In this document: positions 51,055 to 59,126 of the stretch, in pieces | Layout: each line of letters opens with the position of its first letter | Numbering within the stretch: position 1 is the first letter of the stretch | From: DASUNQ01 sp044866775 | GTDB taxonomy: Bacteria; Acidobacteriota; Thermoanaerobaculia; Multivoradales; UBA5704 | Reading direction: 5' to 3' | DNA: 64,000 bases | Assembly (NCBI GenBank): GCA_044866775.1 | Contig: JBIOUG010000083.1 | Coordinates: forward strand, 21,378 to 85,377 | Program-made: the position numbers and the translations under genes | Notes under the pieces: generated by a model | What the model was told of the DNA's origin: nothing | The model's input: the letters and a program-made list of their open reading frames with translations, nothing else | The model's database searches: none

Positions 51055-52977
51055 ATGCCGCCCTTCTACGTCACGACCCCGATCTACTACGTCAACGATC
51101 TGCCCCACATCGGGCACATCTACACGACGATCGTCGCCGACACGCTGGCGCGCTACCGGCGCCTGGCGGGAGACGAGGTCTTCTTCTTGACCGGTACCGA
51201 CGAGCACGGGCAGAAGATCGAGCGCGCGGCGCGCGAGAAGGGGATCACGCCGCAGCAGCAGGCGGACTGGGTGGCCGAGCACGTGCAGCGGAGCTGGCGC
51301 GCCTACGGCTTCTCGCACGACGACTTCATCCGCACCACCGAGGCGCGCCACCGGCGCGGCGTCGAGGAGATGATCCGCCGGCTGGACGCCGCGGGCGACC
51401 TCTACACCGCGGCCCACGAGGGCTGGTACTGCGTCGCCTGCGAGACCTTCTATACCGAGAAGGAGCTGTTGCCCGGGCAGCGCTGCCCGGTGCACGAGAC
51501 GCCGGTCGAGTGGAAGGCGGAGGAGAACGTCTTCTTCCGCCTCTCGCGCTACCGGCAGCCGCTGCTCGACTGGTACGCGCGGCAGCCCGAGCCGGTGCGC
51601 CCCGGCGTGCGCCTGAACGAGGTGCGCGCCTTCGTCGAGGCGGGGCTGCGCGACCTCTCGGTGTCGCGCGCCAACCTGTCGTGGGGCATCCCGTTCCCCG
51701 GCCGTCCTGGGCAGACCGTCTACGTCTGGCTCGACGCGCTCTCCAACTACGTCACCGCGCTCGGCTTCGGCGCCGCGGGCGAGGCGGCGGCGCGCTACCG
51801 CCGCTTCTGGGAGGGCGACGGCGTCCGCCTGCACCTGATCGGCAAGGACATCCTGCGCTTCCACACCGTCTACTGGCCGGCGTTCCTGATGTCGGCCGGC
51901 CTGCCGCTGCCGACCGCGGTCTGGGTGCACGGCTGGTGGCGGCGCTCGGGGCGCAAGGTCTCGAAGTCGGGGGGCAACGTCGTCCGCCCCGACGACCTGG
52001 TGGCGCGCTTCGGCTTCGACAGTCTGCGCTACTTCCTGCTGCGCGAGATGGTCTTCGGGCAGGACGCCGACTTCTCCGACGAGGCCTTCGTCGACCGCTA
52101 CAACAGCGACCTGGCGAACGACCTCGGCAACACGGTGAGCCGGGTGGTGACGCTGTCGCGGCGCGCCTTCGAGGGCAAGACGCCGCCGGTGGCGTGCGAC
52201 GACAACCCGCTGATCGCGGCGGCGCGGCGGGCGGCGGCCGACTACCGGGCGGCGATGGAGGAGCTGGCGTTCCAGCGCGCGCTCGAGAGCCTCTGGCGCC
52301 TGCTCGGCGAGGCCAACCAGTACCTGGTCGAGCGCGAGCCCTGGAACCTGATCAAGAGCGAAGGGCCGACGGAGCGCCTGTCGCGCGTGCTGTGGAACGG
52401 CCTCGAGGCGACGCGGATCGTGGCCACCGGCCTCTTGCCGTTCATGCCCGAGCAGGCGGCGCGGGTGCTGCGGGGCGTGGGGACGGCCGAGCCGCCGGCG
52501 CGGCTCGACGCCCTCGCCTGGGGCGGCACTCCGACCGGCGCGCCGCTGCCGGAGCCGGAGCCGCTCTTCCCGCGCATCGACAAGGCGGCGTATCTGGGGG
52601 AGGCGGAGAAACCGCCGGGGGCAAACGAAAACAAGACTCAGGCAGAGGAGCGGCGGATGATCTCGATCGACCAGTTCATGCAGACGGAGCTGCTGGTGGC
52701 GACGGTCACCGCCGCGGAGCGGGTGCCGAAGTCGGACAAGCTGATCAAGCTGACCGTCGATCTGGGGAATGAGACGCGCACGGTGGTCGGCGGCATCGGC
52801 AAGCAGTATGCGCCGGAGGATCTCGTGGGGAAGCAGGTCGTGGTCGTCGCGAACCTCCAGCCCGCGAAGCTGATGGGCGTCGAGTCGCAGGGCATGGTCC
52901 TCGCCGCCTCGGACGACGGCAAGCCGATCCTCTTGCACCCCGCCGCGCCGGTGCCGAACGGCACGCGGGTGAGGTAG
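51055..52977 (+). CDS. metG: Methionyl-tRNA synthetase with C-terminal tRNA-binding domain
   Basis: This 640-residue class I synthetase charges tRNA-Met. HIGH motif PHIGH is at residues 17-21, KMSKS motif RKVSKSGG near 301-305, and a zinc-like CVACETFYTEKELLPGQRC segment lies near 125-145. The anticodon-binding helical domain follows. A C-terminal EMAP/Trbp111-type domain (about 535-640: DQFMQTELLVATVTAAERVP, LGNETRTVVGGIG, VVVANLQPAKLMGVESQGM) aids tRNA binding and dimerisation. The ATG at 51055 begins the catalytic domain. TatD follows 21 bases later, a common pairing. Confidence 0.97.
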   Translation: MPPFYVTTPIYYVNDLPHIGHIYTTIVADTLARYRRLAGDEVFFLTGTDEHGQKIERAAREKGITPQQQADWVAEHVQRSWRAYGFSHDDFIRTTEARHRRGVEEMIRRLDAAGDLYTAAHEGWYCVACETFYTEKELLPGQRCPVHETPVEWKAEENVFFRLSRYRQPLLDWYARQPEPVRPGVRLNEVRAFVEAGLRDLSVSRANLSWGIPFPGRPGQTVYVWLDALSNYVTALGFGAAGEAAARYRRFWEGDGVRLHLIGKDILRFHTVYWPAFLMSAGLPLPTAVWVHGWWRRSGRKVSKSGGNVVRPDDLVARFGFDSLRYFLLREMVFGQDADFSDEAFVDRYNSDLANDLGNTVSRVVTLSRRAFEGKTPPVACDDNPLIAAARRAAADYRAAMEELAFQRALESLWRLLGEANQYLVEREPWNLIKSEGPTERLSRVLWNGLEATRIVATGLLPFMPEQAARVLRGVGTAEPPARLDALAWGGTPTGAPLPEPEPLFPRIDKAAYLGEAEKPPGANENKTQAEERRMISIDQFMQTELLVATVTAAERVPKSDKLIKLTVDLGNETRTVVGGIGKQYAPEDLVGKQVVVVANLQPAKLMGVESQGMVLAASDDGKPILLHPAAPVPNGTRVR

Positions 52978-52998
52978 CCGCCCTCCTACCCTCATGCC

Positions 52999-53784
52999 GT
53001 GCTGATCGACTCCCACTGCCACCTGCAGTCGCTGCCGCCGGACGAGCGCGAGCGCGCGCTCGACGCGGCGCGCGAGCGCGGGGTGGGCGGGTTCCTGGTG
53101 CCGGCGACCCGCCTCGACGAGGCCGACGACGTCCTCGCCTTCTGCCATCGCCACCCGGACGTCTGGTGCGCGCTCGGCGTCCACCCGCACGAGGCGTCGT
53201 CGTGGCAGCCCGGCGACGCGCGGCGCCTCGCGGCGCTGCTCGCCGACCCGCGGGCGGTGGCGGTGGGGGAGTGCGGGCTCGACTTCCACTACGACCACGC
53301 GCCCCGCGACGTCCAGGGCCGGGCGCTGCGCGAGCAGTGGGAGCTGGCGCGCGCGCTGGGGCTGCCGGTCGTGGTGCACAACCGCGAGAGCGACGCGGCG
53401 ATGCTCGCCCTGGTGCGCGAGCCGGCGTTCGCCGGGCTGGCCGGCGACTTCCACTCCTTCGCCGGCGGGCGGGCGATGGCCGAGGAGCTCCTCGGCCGCG
53501 GCTTCTATCTCGGCCTCTCCGGGATGATCACCTTCCCCAAGGCCGACAACGTGCGCGAGGTGATCCCGCTCCTGCCGGCCGACCGCGTGCTGGTCGAGAC
53601 CGACACGCCGTACCTCGCCCCCGTGCCCTACCGCGGCACGCCGAACCGCCCGGCCTACGTGGTCGAGATCGCCGAGCGCCTGGCGCGCGAGACGGCGGTC
53701 ACGGCCGAGGAGGTGGCGCGGCGCACGACGGCGAACTTCTTCGCCCTCTTCCGCCGCGCCTCCCACGCGCCTCAGGAGCCGTAG
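52999..53784 (+). CDS. tatD: TatD family hydrolase
   Basis: The 261-residue metal-dependent DNase/hydrolase begins MLIDSHCHL, giving the HxH metal motif. GVHPHEA, GECGLDFHY, the His of VVVHNRES and GDFHSFAGG follow, and the final Asp is in VETDTPYLAPVPYRG. The family acts on DNA 3' ends and other phosphoesters. The GTG at 52999 starts the conserved motif directly. It overlaps the convergent MshEN gene by 13 bases. Confidence 0.93.
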   Translation: MLIDSHCHLQSLPPDERERALDAARERGVGGFLVPATRLDEADDVLAFCHRHPDVWCALGVHPHEASSWQPGDARRLAALLADPRAVAVGECGLDFHYDHAPRDVQGRALREQWELARALGLPVVVHNRESDAAMLALVREPAFAGLAGDFHSFAGGRAMAEELLGRGFYLGLSGMITFPKADNVREVIPLLPADRVLVETDTPYLAPVPYRGTPNRPAYVVEIAERLARETAVTAEEVARRTTANFFALFRRASHAPQEP

Positions 53785-54785
53785 AGCTCGGTCTGCGCGC
53801 GCGCGATCTCCTGCGGGATCGCCACCACCGGCTCGACGTCGAAGCCGGTGGCGGCGCGCAGCTCCTCGGCGAAGCCGCGGTCGCCCGGGTCGCCGATCGC
53901 GACGCGCAGCCGCTCGCCCTGCTGCCCGAGCGGCATGACGTTGAGGCGCCGGGCGAGCGCCGCGGGCACGATGTCGCGCAGGGCCGGGTCGACGCTCCGC
54001 CCGGCCAGGCTCAGGAACGGCACGCCGTGCTGGATGGCGAGGCCGATCGCCACCATCTTGTGGCTGACCAGGCCGAGGTCGATGAGCAGCTCGCCGAGAC
54101 GGCGTCCGCGCTGGCTCGCCTGCGCCTTCAGCGCGCCGCCGAGGTCCTCGGGGCTGATGAACCCCTGGTCGAGCAGGATCTCGCCCAGCTTCGGCTTGGC
54201 GGCGCGCGGCACGGCGCCATCGGCCGGCGGGGCGGACGGCACCAGGCGCAGCGCGGCCGTGCGCTCGCGCTGGAGCGCGGCCTCGATCGTCTCCGGCGTC
54301 GCCGGGCCGCGCCCGCACAGCAGCTCGCCGATGGTGCGCACCGAGAGCACTTCCTGAAGGGCGGAGGCCGGCACGTAGAAGCGCTCGATGCCTGGCACGC
54401 CGGTCGGCACCAGGAAGAGGCCGCGGCGCTGGCCGCCGTGGCTGTGGGTGATGCCGCGCAGGGTGCCGCCGTCGAGCAGGCGGACCTCGATCAGGCGCGC
54501 CGTGCTGGCGCAGGTCGTCGGCGCCTTGGCGCCGGGGCGGCGCAGGAAGGCGACGTGGCGCACCCGCTCGAAGGGCACGACCTGCCGCAGGTGGACGTTC
54601 TCCGCGTGCTTGCGCACGAAGAACTCCGGGCTCACGGGGTCGAAGATGTCGACGAACCCGAAGAGCGGCGGGCGGTCGAAGAAGCTGACCTCCACGGTCG
54701 CGCTCCGCGGCGCCATCGACAGGGGGGCCGCGGGCGCTTCGGGGCGGCGGCGGGCGGCGTACGGGCTGGTCTCGAGTAGCGTCAT
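53772..54785 (-). CDS. Stand-alone MshEN (GspE N-terminal-like) protein, probable c-di-GMP binder
   Basis: Of 337 residues, the first 130 form a DUF6982-like beta domain (EVSFFDRPPLFGFVDIFDP, then HVAFLRRPG). Residues about 190-335 form an MshEN domain. Two 24-residue c-di-GMP motifs are visible: KLGEILLDQGFISPEDLG with AL-x3-Q (first Arg is Lys), and RLGELLIDLGLVS with GLAIQ. VAIGDPGD and ELRAATGFDVEPVVA near the end match GspE_N. There is no secretion ATPase domain. It is likely a c-di-GMP-responsive adaptor. The ATG at 54785 overlaps the stop of the small gene upstream as ATGA. Confidence 0.8.
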   Translation of the reverse strand: MTLLETSPYAARRRPEAPAAPLSMAPRSATVEVSFFDRPPLFGFVDIFDPVSPEFFVRKHAENVHLRQVVPFERVRHVAFLRRPGAKAPTTCASTARLIEVRLLDGGTLRGITHSHGGQRRGLFLVPTGVPGIERFYVPASALQEVLSVRTIGELLCGRGPATPETIEAALQRERTAALRLVPSAPPADGAVPRAAKPKLGEILLDQGFISPEDLGGALKAQASQRGRRLGELLIDLGLVSHKMVAIGLAIQHGVPFLSLAGRSVDPALRDIVPAALARRLNVMPLGQQGERLRVAIGDPGDRGFAEELRAATGFDVEPVVAIPQEIARAQTELYGS

Positions 54786-55012
54786 GGTCGACTCCCGATG
54801 ATCGGTTGATAGAGGCAGCCGCCGAACGCTGCGTGCACGCGCACGGCCACCCGGTAGGAGCGGATGCGGAACCTCCCGCAGTAGGTCAGGACCGAGCACG
54901 CCGTGTCGTCCAGGCTCGGGTCCAGCGGGCGCGGCCGGCGGCGGCCCCAGCACAGGACGCGAGCCACCGCGGTGGCGAGATCGAGCCGATGGCGCTGTTG
55001 CGGGCGGAGCAT
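54782..55012 (-). CDS. Small basic protein, 76 aa
   Basis: The short frame has many Arg and four Cys (VLCWGRRR, TACSVLTYCG, GGCLYQPIIGSRP). The main support is layout: a TGAGG ribosome-site-like sequence overlaps the upstream stop, and its own stop overlaps the MshEN ATG as ATGA. The protein resembles nothing I know and could be a spurious frame. Confidence 0.4.
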   Translation of the reverse strand: MLRPQQRHRLDLATAVARVLCWGRRRPRPLDPSLDDTACSVLTYCGRFRIRSYRVAVRVHAAFGGCLYQPIIGSRP

Positions 55013-55019
55013 GGCGGCC

Positions 55020-55400
55020 TCAGCGCTCGCCCCGGGGCCGCCGCTGGCGCAGCGCCGGCGGCGCGGGCGCGACGAGCGCGGCCACGCTCAGGCTCTCGCC
55101 GGCGGCGGCGGCGGAGACGGAGTCGGCCGGCAGCGCCAGCGCGGGCGGCGGCGCGTGGCCGTCGCCGATGAAGATCAGGGTGGGGACGCCGTTGCGCACC
55201 ACCCGCTGCGCGATGCGCGGCGAGTCGGCGGCGGCGCGCAGCGCGGCCGGCGCGGCGGCAGCCGCCGGCGAAACCGCGGTCTCCACCTCGGCGGCGGCGG
55301 CGGTAGCGAGCGCCAGCAGCGCGGCGATCGTCAGGACCGCCGCGGCTTTCCCGCGGGCGGCGAGAGGACTGCGAGTGGAACGGGCATGTTGTGTGGTCAT
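55020..55400 (-). CDS. Secreted hypothetical protein, 126 aa
   Basis: The product has a signal peptide or single membrane anchor (AAAVLTIAALLALATAAAAE), then an Ala/Pro-rich chain with one ordered-looking segment (IAQRVVRNGVPTLIFIGDG). A strong AGGAGGAAACGCG ribosome site precedes the ATG at 55400. It heads a short minus-strand group with the 76-residue and MshEN genes. The function is unknown. Confidence 0.6.
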   Translation of the reverse strand: MTTQHARSTRSPLAARGKAAAVLTIAALLALATAAAAEVETAVSPAAAAAPAALRAAADSPRIAQRVVRNGVPTLIFIGDGHAPPPALALPADSVSAAAAGESLSVAALVAPAPPALRQRRPRGER

Positions 55401-55530
55401 CGCGTTTCCTCCTGTCTACTCTGGGGTCAATCTACGGGCCGGAGCGGGAGCGTCCCATCGGCCGGCCACCGAACCGCGCGTCGGCCGGAGGCGCCGGCGC
55501 GTGTCGGCGTCCGTCCGACGGCGCGTCGTC

Positions 55531-56127
55531 TCACGCCTCGCTCGACGACGGTCTGCCATGCTCAGCGCCCCGCCGCGGCGACGACCGTGCCGTCCTGCGT
55601 GGCGGCCGGAGGACGTTGCCGATGCGGCTGCGCAGCTCGCTCGTCGCCGGCACACCGGTCAGCCGGTCGAGCTCGACGCCGCGGTCGAAGAGGACGATGG
55701 TCGGCAGCAGCTCGACGCCGTAGCGCTCGGCCGAGCGGGGGCTGCTGTCGATGTTGACCCGCACGATGCGCACGCGGCCCTTCGTCTCGCGCGCCAGATC
55801 GGCGAGCGGCTGCTCGAGCCGGCGGCAGGGACCGCACCAGGGAGCCCAGAACTCCACCAGGACCGGCAATGGCGACTGCTTGAGGCGCTGCGGTAAATCG
55901 GAGCCCGGCGCGAAAGCTTTCGCGCCGTGATCGGAGCCTTGATCAGTGCCACCGACGCCCCCCGCCTGCCCCTGTGCCGAGGCGGCGGCCGGAGCGGCCG
56001 TGACGACTGCGGGCAGCAGGAGAGCAGACAGCGCCAGCGCCGCGCGCAGCGTGCGCCGTGGGCGCACGAAACGAGCGGCGAGAGGCTGCTGCGGCTGGCG
56101 GTGGGCGGCGGCGGCGATCGACTCCAT
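55531..56127 (-). CDS. Exported thioredoxin with repeat-encoded linker
   Basis: The 198-residue product has a long basic-hydrophobic signal/anchor (RRTLRAALALSALLLPAVVT) and then a thioredoxin domain with VLVEFWAPWCGPCRRLEQPL (redox WCGPC near 96-100), NIDSSPRSAERYGV and the cis-Pro loop LLPTIVLF. It probably reduces or shuffles disulfides outside the cytoplasm. The linker contains GAKAFAPG, encoded by a 22-base perfect palindrome at 55906-55927, in the same frame as in the VWFA protein. The last 25 residues are Arg/Ser-rich and may be extra. Confidence 0.88.
   Translation of the reverse strand: MESIAAAAHRQPQQPLAARFVRPRRTLRAALALSALLLPAVVTAAPAAASAQGQAGGVGGTDQGSDHGAKAFAPGSDLPQRLKQSPLPVLVEFWAPWCGPCRRLEQPLADLARETKGRVRIVRVNIDSSPRSAERYGVELLPTIVLFDRGVELDRLTGVPATSELRSRIGNVLRPPRRTARSSPRRGAEHGRPSSSEA
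55906..55927. repeat. Perfect 22-base palindrome encoding GAKAFAP in thioredoxin gene
   Basis: CGGCGCGAAAG is followed by its exact reverse complement. It lies between the signal peptide and thioredoxin domain codons, in frame. Related to 43998-44021 and 56284-56336. Confidence 0.8.
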
Positions 56128-56283
56128 GGTGGCTTCTCCAGGCTCGGCCGCGGTCGCCCGAAGTGGGCTGTTGCGGCGCTGGAGAACAGGCTAGGGGCCG
56201 CCTCGCGGCGCCCCTATCGGCGGGCCGCGGAAGGTGCTGTGAGTCGTGCGGAGGCGAGCTGTCGGACGGCGGCCGACGCGAAA

Positions 56284-56336
56284 GGCGCGAAAGCCTTTCG
56301 CGCCGGGCTCTCGAAAGGCGCGAAAGCCTTCGCGCC
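56284..56336. repeat. Two tandem palindromic elements in intergenic DNA
   Basis: GGCGCGAAAGC(C)TTTCGCGCC occurs at 56284-56304 and GGCGCGAAAGCCTTCGCGCC at 56317-56336, separated by GGGCTCTCGAAA, which recurs after the second copy. This fills most of the gap between the thioredoxin start and the phosphoesterase stop. Confidence 0.8.
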
Positions 56337-56355
56337 GGGCTCTCGAAAGGCTCAG

Positions 56356-57708
56356 CTACCGGAAGTAGCCGGAGACGTCGACCACGAGGTGCGCCGTGCC
56401 GTTGGGGGAGGACGGCAGGTCGCAGGCGACGGCGAGCTTGCCGGCGACGCCGAGCGCCGGCACGGCGTTGTTGGCGCGCGACTGGCCGGCGGCGAACGCG
56501 ATCGTGCTGCTGCCGGGGACGGCGCCGCCCCAGGGGAAGAGGCGCAGCTCGCCGCCGCCGCTCGGCGCGGCGACGGTGACGTTGACGGCGACCGCCACGG
56601 CGTCGTCCGGGATGCCGCACTGGCCGGCGGCGGGGAAGCTCCGCACCATGCCGGCGGCGAGCGCCGGGCCGCCGGTCGGGCCCACCGGCCGCCGCGTGTC
56701 GACCAGGCGGCATGGCGGCAGGGTGTAGAAGTCGGCCCCGGGCGCCGGGAAGGCGCCGTGACAGAGCCCGGCGCCGGCGTCGCTCCAGCCGCCGCCGTCG
56801 GCCACGAAGCGCCACTCGTAGCCGTTCGGATAGAGCGCCAGCGCGACGACGCCGAAGCTCTCGGCGAGCCGCAGCTCGCTGTTGGGCGCCACGGCGACGA
56901 CGCCGGTCAGGTTCTTGCCGCCGGTACCGACGGTGAGCTGCCGCAGGCCGCCCGCCGGGTCCGCCGTGCCGTCGGGGCGCTGCGGCGCGAAGCGCTCGTA
57001 GAGGTGGTCGTGGCCGTTGAGCACGAGGTCGGCGCCGGCGCTCCAGAGCGCGCTCCAGAACGGCTGGTACGTAGCGTCGCTGCCGTGCGGCCCCGAGGAG
57101 AAGCGGGGCTGGTGCCAGAAGGCGAGCGTGCAGGCGGCGTCGCTCGCGGCGAGGTCGGCGAGCAGCCACTCCTCCTGCGGCGAGCCGGCGCCGCAGCCGC
57201 CGACGGCGCCGCAGTTGCCGTTGAGCGCCACCAGGTGCCACGCCCCGAGGTCGAAGCTGTACCAGCCTTCGGCGGCGTCGCCCGCCGCGGCGCCGAAGTA
57301 GGCGTAGTAGCCGGCGGCGCCGGGTGTCAGGTATTCGTGGTTCCCCGGCACCGGCCGGGTGAGCGGCAGGAGCTGGCCCCAGGTCGGCTTGTAAGACGCC
57401 TCGTACTTGGCGAGCGCGCCGTTCTCGTACTGGTTGTCGCCCAAAACGAGGACGGCGTCGGGAGCGAGGTCGAGCGCCAGCGCAGCGGTGGCGGCCATGC
57501 GGCAGCGGGTGGCGGTGCCGGCGCCGCCGTTGTAGGCCGGGTCGGCCGGGTCGCAGGCGATGTCGCCGGCGGTGACGACGACGATCGGCGGCGGCTGCGC
57601 GGCGGCCGGCGCCGCGACGGCGAGGAGCGCGACCAGGAGCTGCAGGCGCACGCCGGCAGCGTACTGCGCCGCCCGGCGCGCGCTCGGCAAGCGCTTGACA
57701 GTCGCCAA
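56356..57708 (-). CDS. Secreted metallophosphoesterase with C-terminal beta domain
   Basis: The 450-residue product has a signal peptide (LQLLVALLAVAAPAAAQ). The calcineurin-like metal motifs appear in order: GDIACD, LGDNQYE, PGNHEYL, FWHQPRFSS and GHDHLYERFAP. Residues about 325-450 form an extra domain starting FYTLPPCRLVDTRRPVGPTG and ending HLVVDVSGYFR, a repeat-type module common on secreted acidobacterial proteins. It probably hydrolyses extracellular phosphoesters; the substrate is unknown. The tandem palindromes lie just past its stop. The start at 57708 is the first ATG before the signal peptide. Confidence 0.88.
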   Translation of the reverse strand: MATVKRLPSARRAAQYAAGVRLQLLVALLAVAAPAAAQPPPIVVVTAGDIACDPADPAYNGGAGTATRCRMAATAALALDLAPDAVLVLGDNQYENGALAKYEASYKPTWGQLLPLTRPVPGNHEYLTPGAAGYYAYFGAAAGDAAEGWYSFDLGAWHLVALNGNCGAVGGCGAGSPQEEWLLADLAASDAACTLAFWHQPRFSSGPHGSDATYQPFWSALWSAGADLVLNGHDHLYERFAPQRPDGTADPAGGLRQLTVGTGGKNLTGVVAVAPNSELRLAESFGVVALALYPNGYEWRFVADGGGWSDAGAGLCHGAFPAPGADFYTLPPCRLVDTRRPVGPTGGPALAAGMVRSFPAAGQCGIPDDAVAVAVNVTVAAPSGGGELRLFPWGGAVPGSSTIAFAAGQSRANNAVPALGVAGKLAVACDLPSSPNGTAHLVVDVSGYFR

Positions 57709-57821
57709 GGAACTGCGCTCGCGCCCTCACCCGGCTGACATGTCCGGTGCAACCGAGCTAGTCTTCGCCCGGAACCTTCGCACATGACCGCCCACGCAGA
57801 GCCGAGGACGGAGGGAAGCCC

Positions 57822-59126
57822 GTGATCGTGAACCGCCGTGAGCTGTTCGCCGCCGCCGCGCGCCCGCTCGCCGGCGCGGTGGCCGCCGCCGTCCTGGACG
57901 CCGCCGGCGCGCGGCGGGCGCTCGCCGCGGTCGCCGGCCGCGGCGGCTCGCCCGCCGAGCTGGCCGCCGACGAGTCCTACTGGTTCGAGGTGCAGCAGGC
58001 GTTCCGCGTCGACCGCAGTATTGTGAACTTGAACAACGGCGGCGTCTCGCCGTCGCCGGGCGTGGTGCTCGACGCCCAGCAGCGCCACGTCGCGTACGCG
58101 AACGAGGCCCCGGCCTACACCATGTGGCAGGTGCTCGAGCCGCAGCGCGAGGCGGTGCGCCAGCGGCTCGCCCGCGCCTTCGGCTGCGACGCCGAGGAGA
58201 TGGCGCTGGTGCGCAACGCCTCCGAGGGGCTCGAGACCTGCCAGCTCGGCATGGACTTCGCGCCCGGCGACGAGGTCCTGACCAGCACGCAGGACTACCC
58301 GCGCATGCTGACGACCTTCCGGCAGCTCGAGCGGCGGCGCGGCCTGGTGCTGCGGCAGATCACGCTGCCGGTGCCGGCCGAGGACGACGACGAGGTCGTG
58401 GCGTTGTACGAGCAGGGCCTGACGCCGAAGACGCGCCTGCTCCTCGTCTGCCACATGATCAATCTCACCGGGCAGATCCTGCCCGTCGCGAAGATCGTCG
58501 CCATGGCGCGCCGTCACGGCGTGCCGGTGGTCGTCGACGGCGCCCACGCCTTCGCCCACTTCCCCTTCCGCCACGCCGACCTCGACTGCGACTACTACGC
58601 GTCGAGCCTCCACAAATGGCTCTTCGCGCCGCACGGCACCGGCATGCTCTACGTGCGCCGCGACCAGATCCGCGGCCTCTGGCCGCTGATGGCGGCGCCG
58701 CCCGAGCTCGACGGCGACATCCGGAAGTTCGAGGAGATCGGCACCCACCCGGCGGCGCCCTACCTGGCGATCGCCGAGGCGCTCACCTTCCACGACGGCA
58801 TCGGCCCCGAGCGCAAGGCGGCGCGCCTGGTCTACCTCCGCGACCGCTGGGCGAAGCGCCTCGCCGCGCACCCCAAGGCGCGGCTCCACACCAGCCTGAA
58901 GCCGGGGATGGCCTGCGGCCTCGCCAACGTCGAGGTCGATGGCGTCGAGCCGCCGGCCCTCGCCGACCACCTGTGGAAGCGGCACCGCATCCTGGCGACG
59001 CCGATCGTCCATCCGGAGTTCCGCGGCCTGCGCATCACCCCGAGCGTCTACACCACGCTCGAGGAGGTCGACCGCTTCGCCGAGGCGATGGAGGCGGTGC
59101 TCGACGGCGGGCTGCCGGCGGCGTGA
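57822..59126 (+). CDS. Aminotransferase class V-fold PLP enzyme, exported
   Basis: The 434-residue product starts with a twin-arginine-like NRRELFAAAARPLAGAVAAA, then an isopenicillin-N-epimerase-like PLP fold. Visible features are NLNNGGVSPSP, EEMALVRNASEGLETCQLG, Asp in VVVDGAHAF and the Schiff-base Lys at about 265 in SSLHKWLFAPHGTG. The reaction could be epimerisation or desulfuration; the substrate is unknown. The GTG at 57822 or the GTG two codons later could start it. The downstream gene starts on its stop codon (TGATG), so the two are coupled. Confidence 0.87.
   Translation: MIVNRRELFAAAARPLAGAVAAAVLDAAGARRALAAVAGRGGSPAELAADESYWFEVQQAFRVDRSIVNLNNGGVSPSPGVVLDAQQRHVAYANEAPAYTMWQVLEPQREAVRQRLARAFGCDAEEMALVRNASEGLETCQLGMDFAPGDEVLTSTQDYPRMLTTFRQLERRRGLVLRQITLPVPAEDDDEVVALYEQGLTPKTRLLLVCHMINLTGQILPVAKIVAMARRHGVPVVVDGAHAFAHFPFRHADLDCDYYASSLHKWLFAPHGTGMLYVRRDQIRGLWPLMAAPPELDGDIRKFEEIGTHPAAPYLAIAEALTFHDGIGPERKAARLVYLRDRWAKRLAAHPKARLHTSLKPGMACGLANVEVDGVEPPALADHLWKRHRILATPIVHPEFRGLRITPSVYTTLEEVDRFAEAMEAVLDGGLPAA

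Noticed and set aside
49018..54318. Minus-strand frame of about 1,800 codons spanning metG, tatD and the amine oxidase region
   Set aside because: It runs antisense to metG and tatD, whose catalytic motifs are complete, and out of frame with the amine oxidase; a GC-bias artefact.
57694..57699. TTGACA box upstream of the PLP enzyme gene
   Set aside because: No matching -10 box at 16-18 bases, so it is not called as a promoter.
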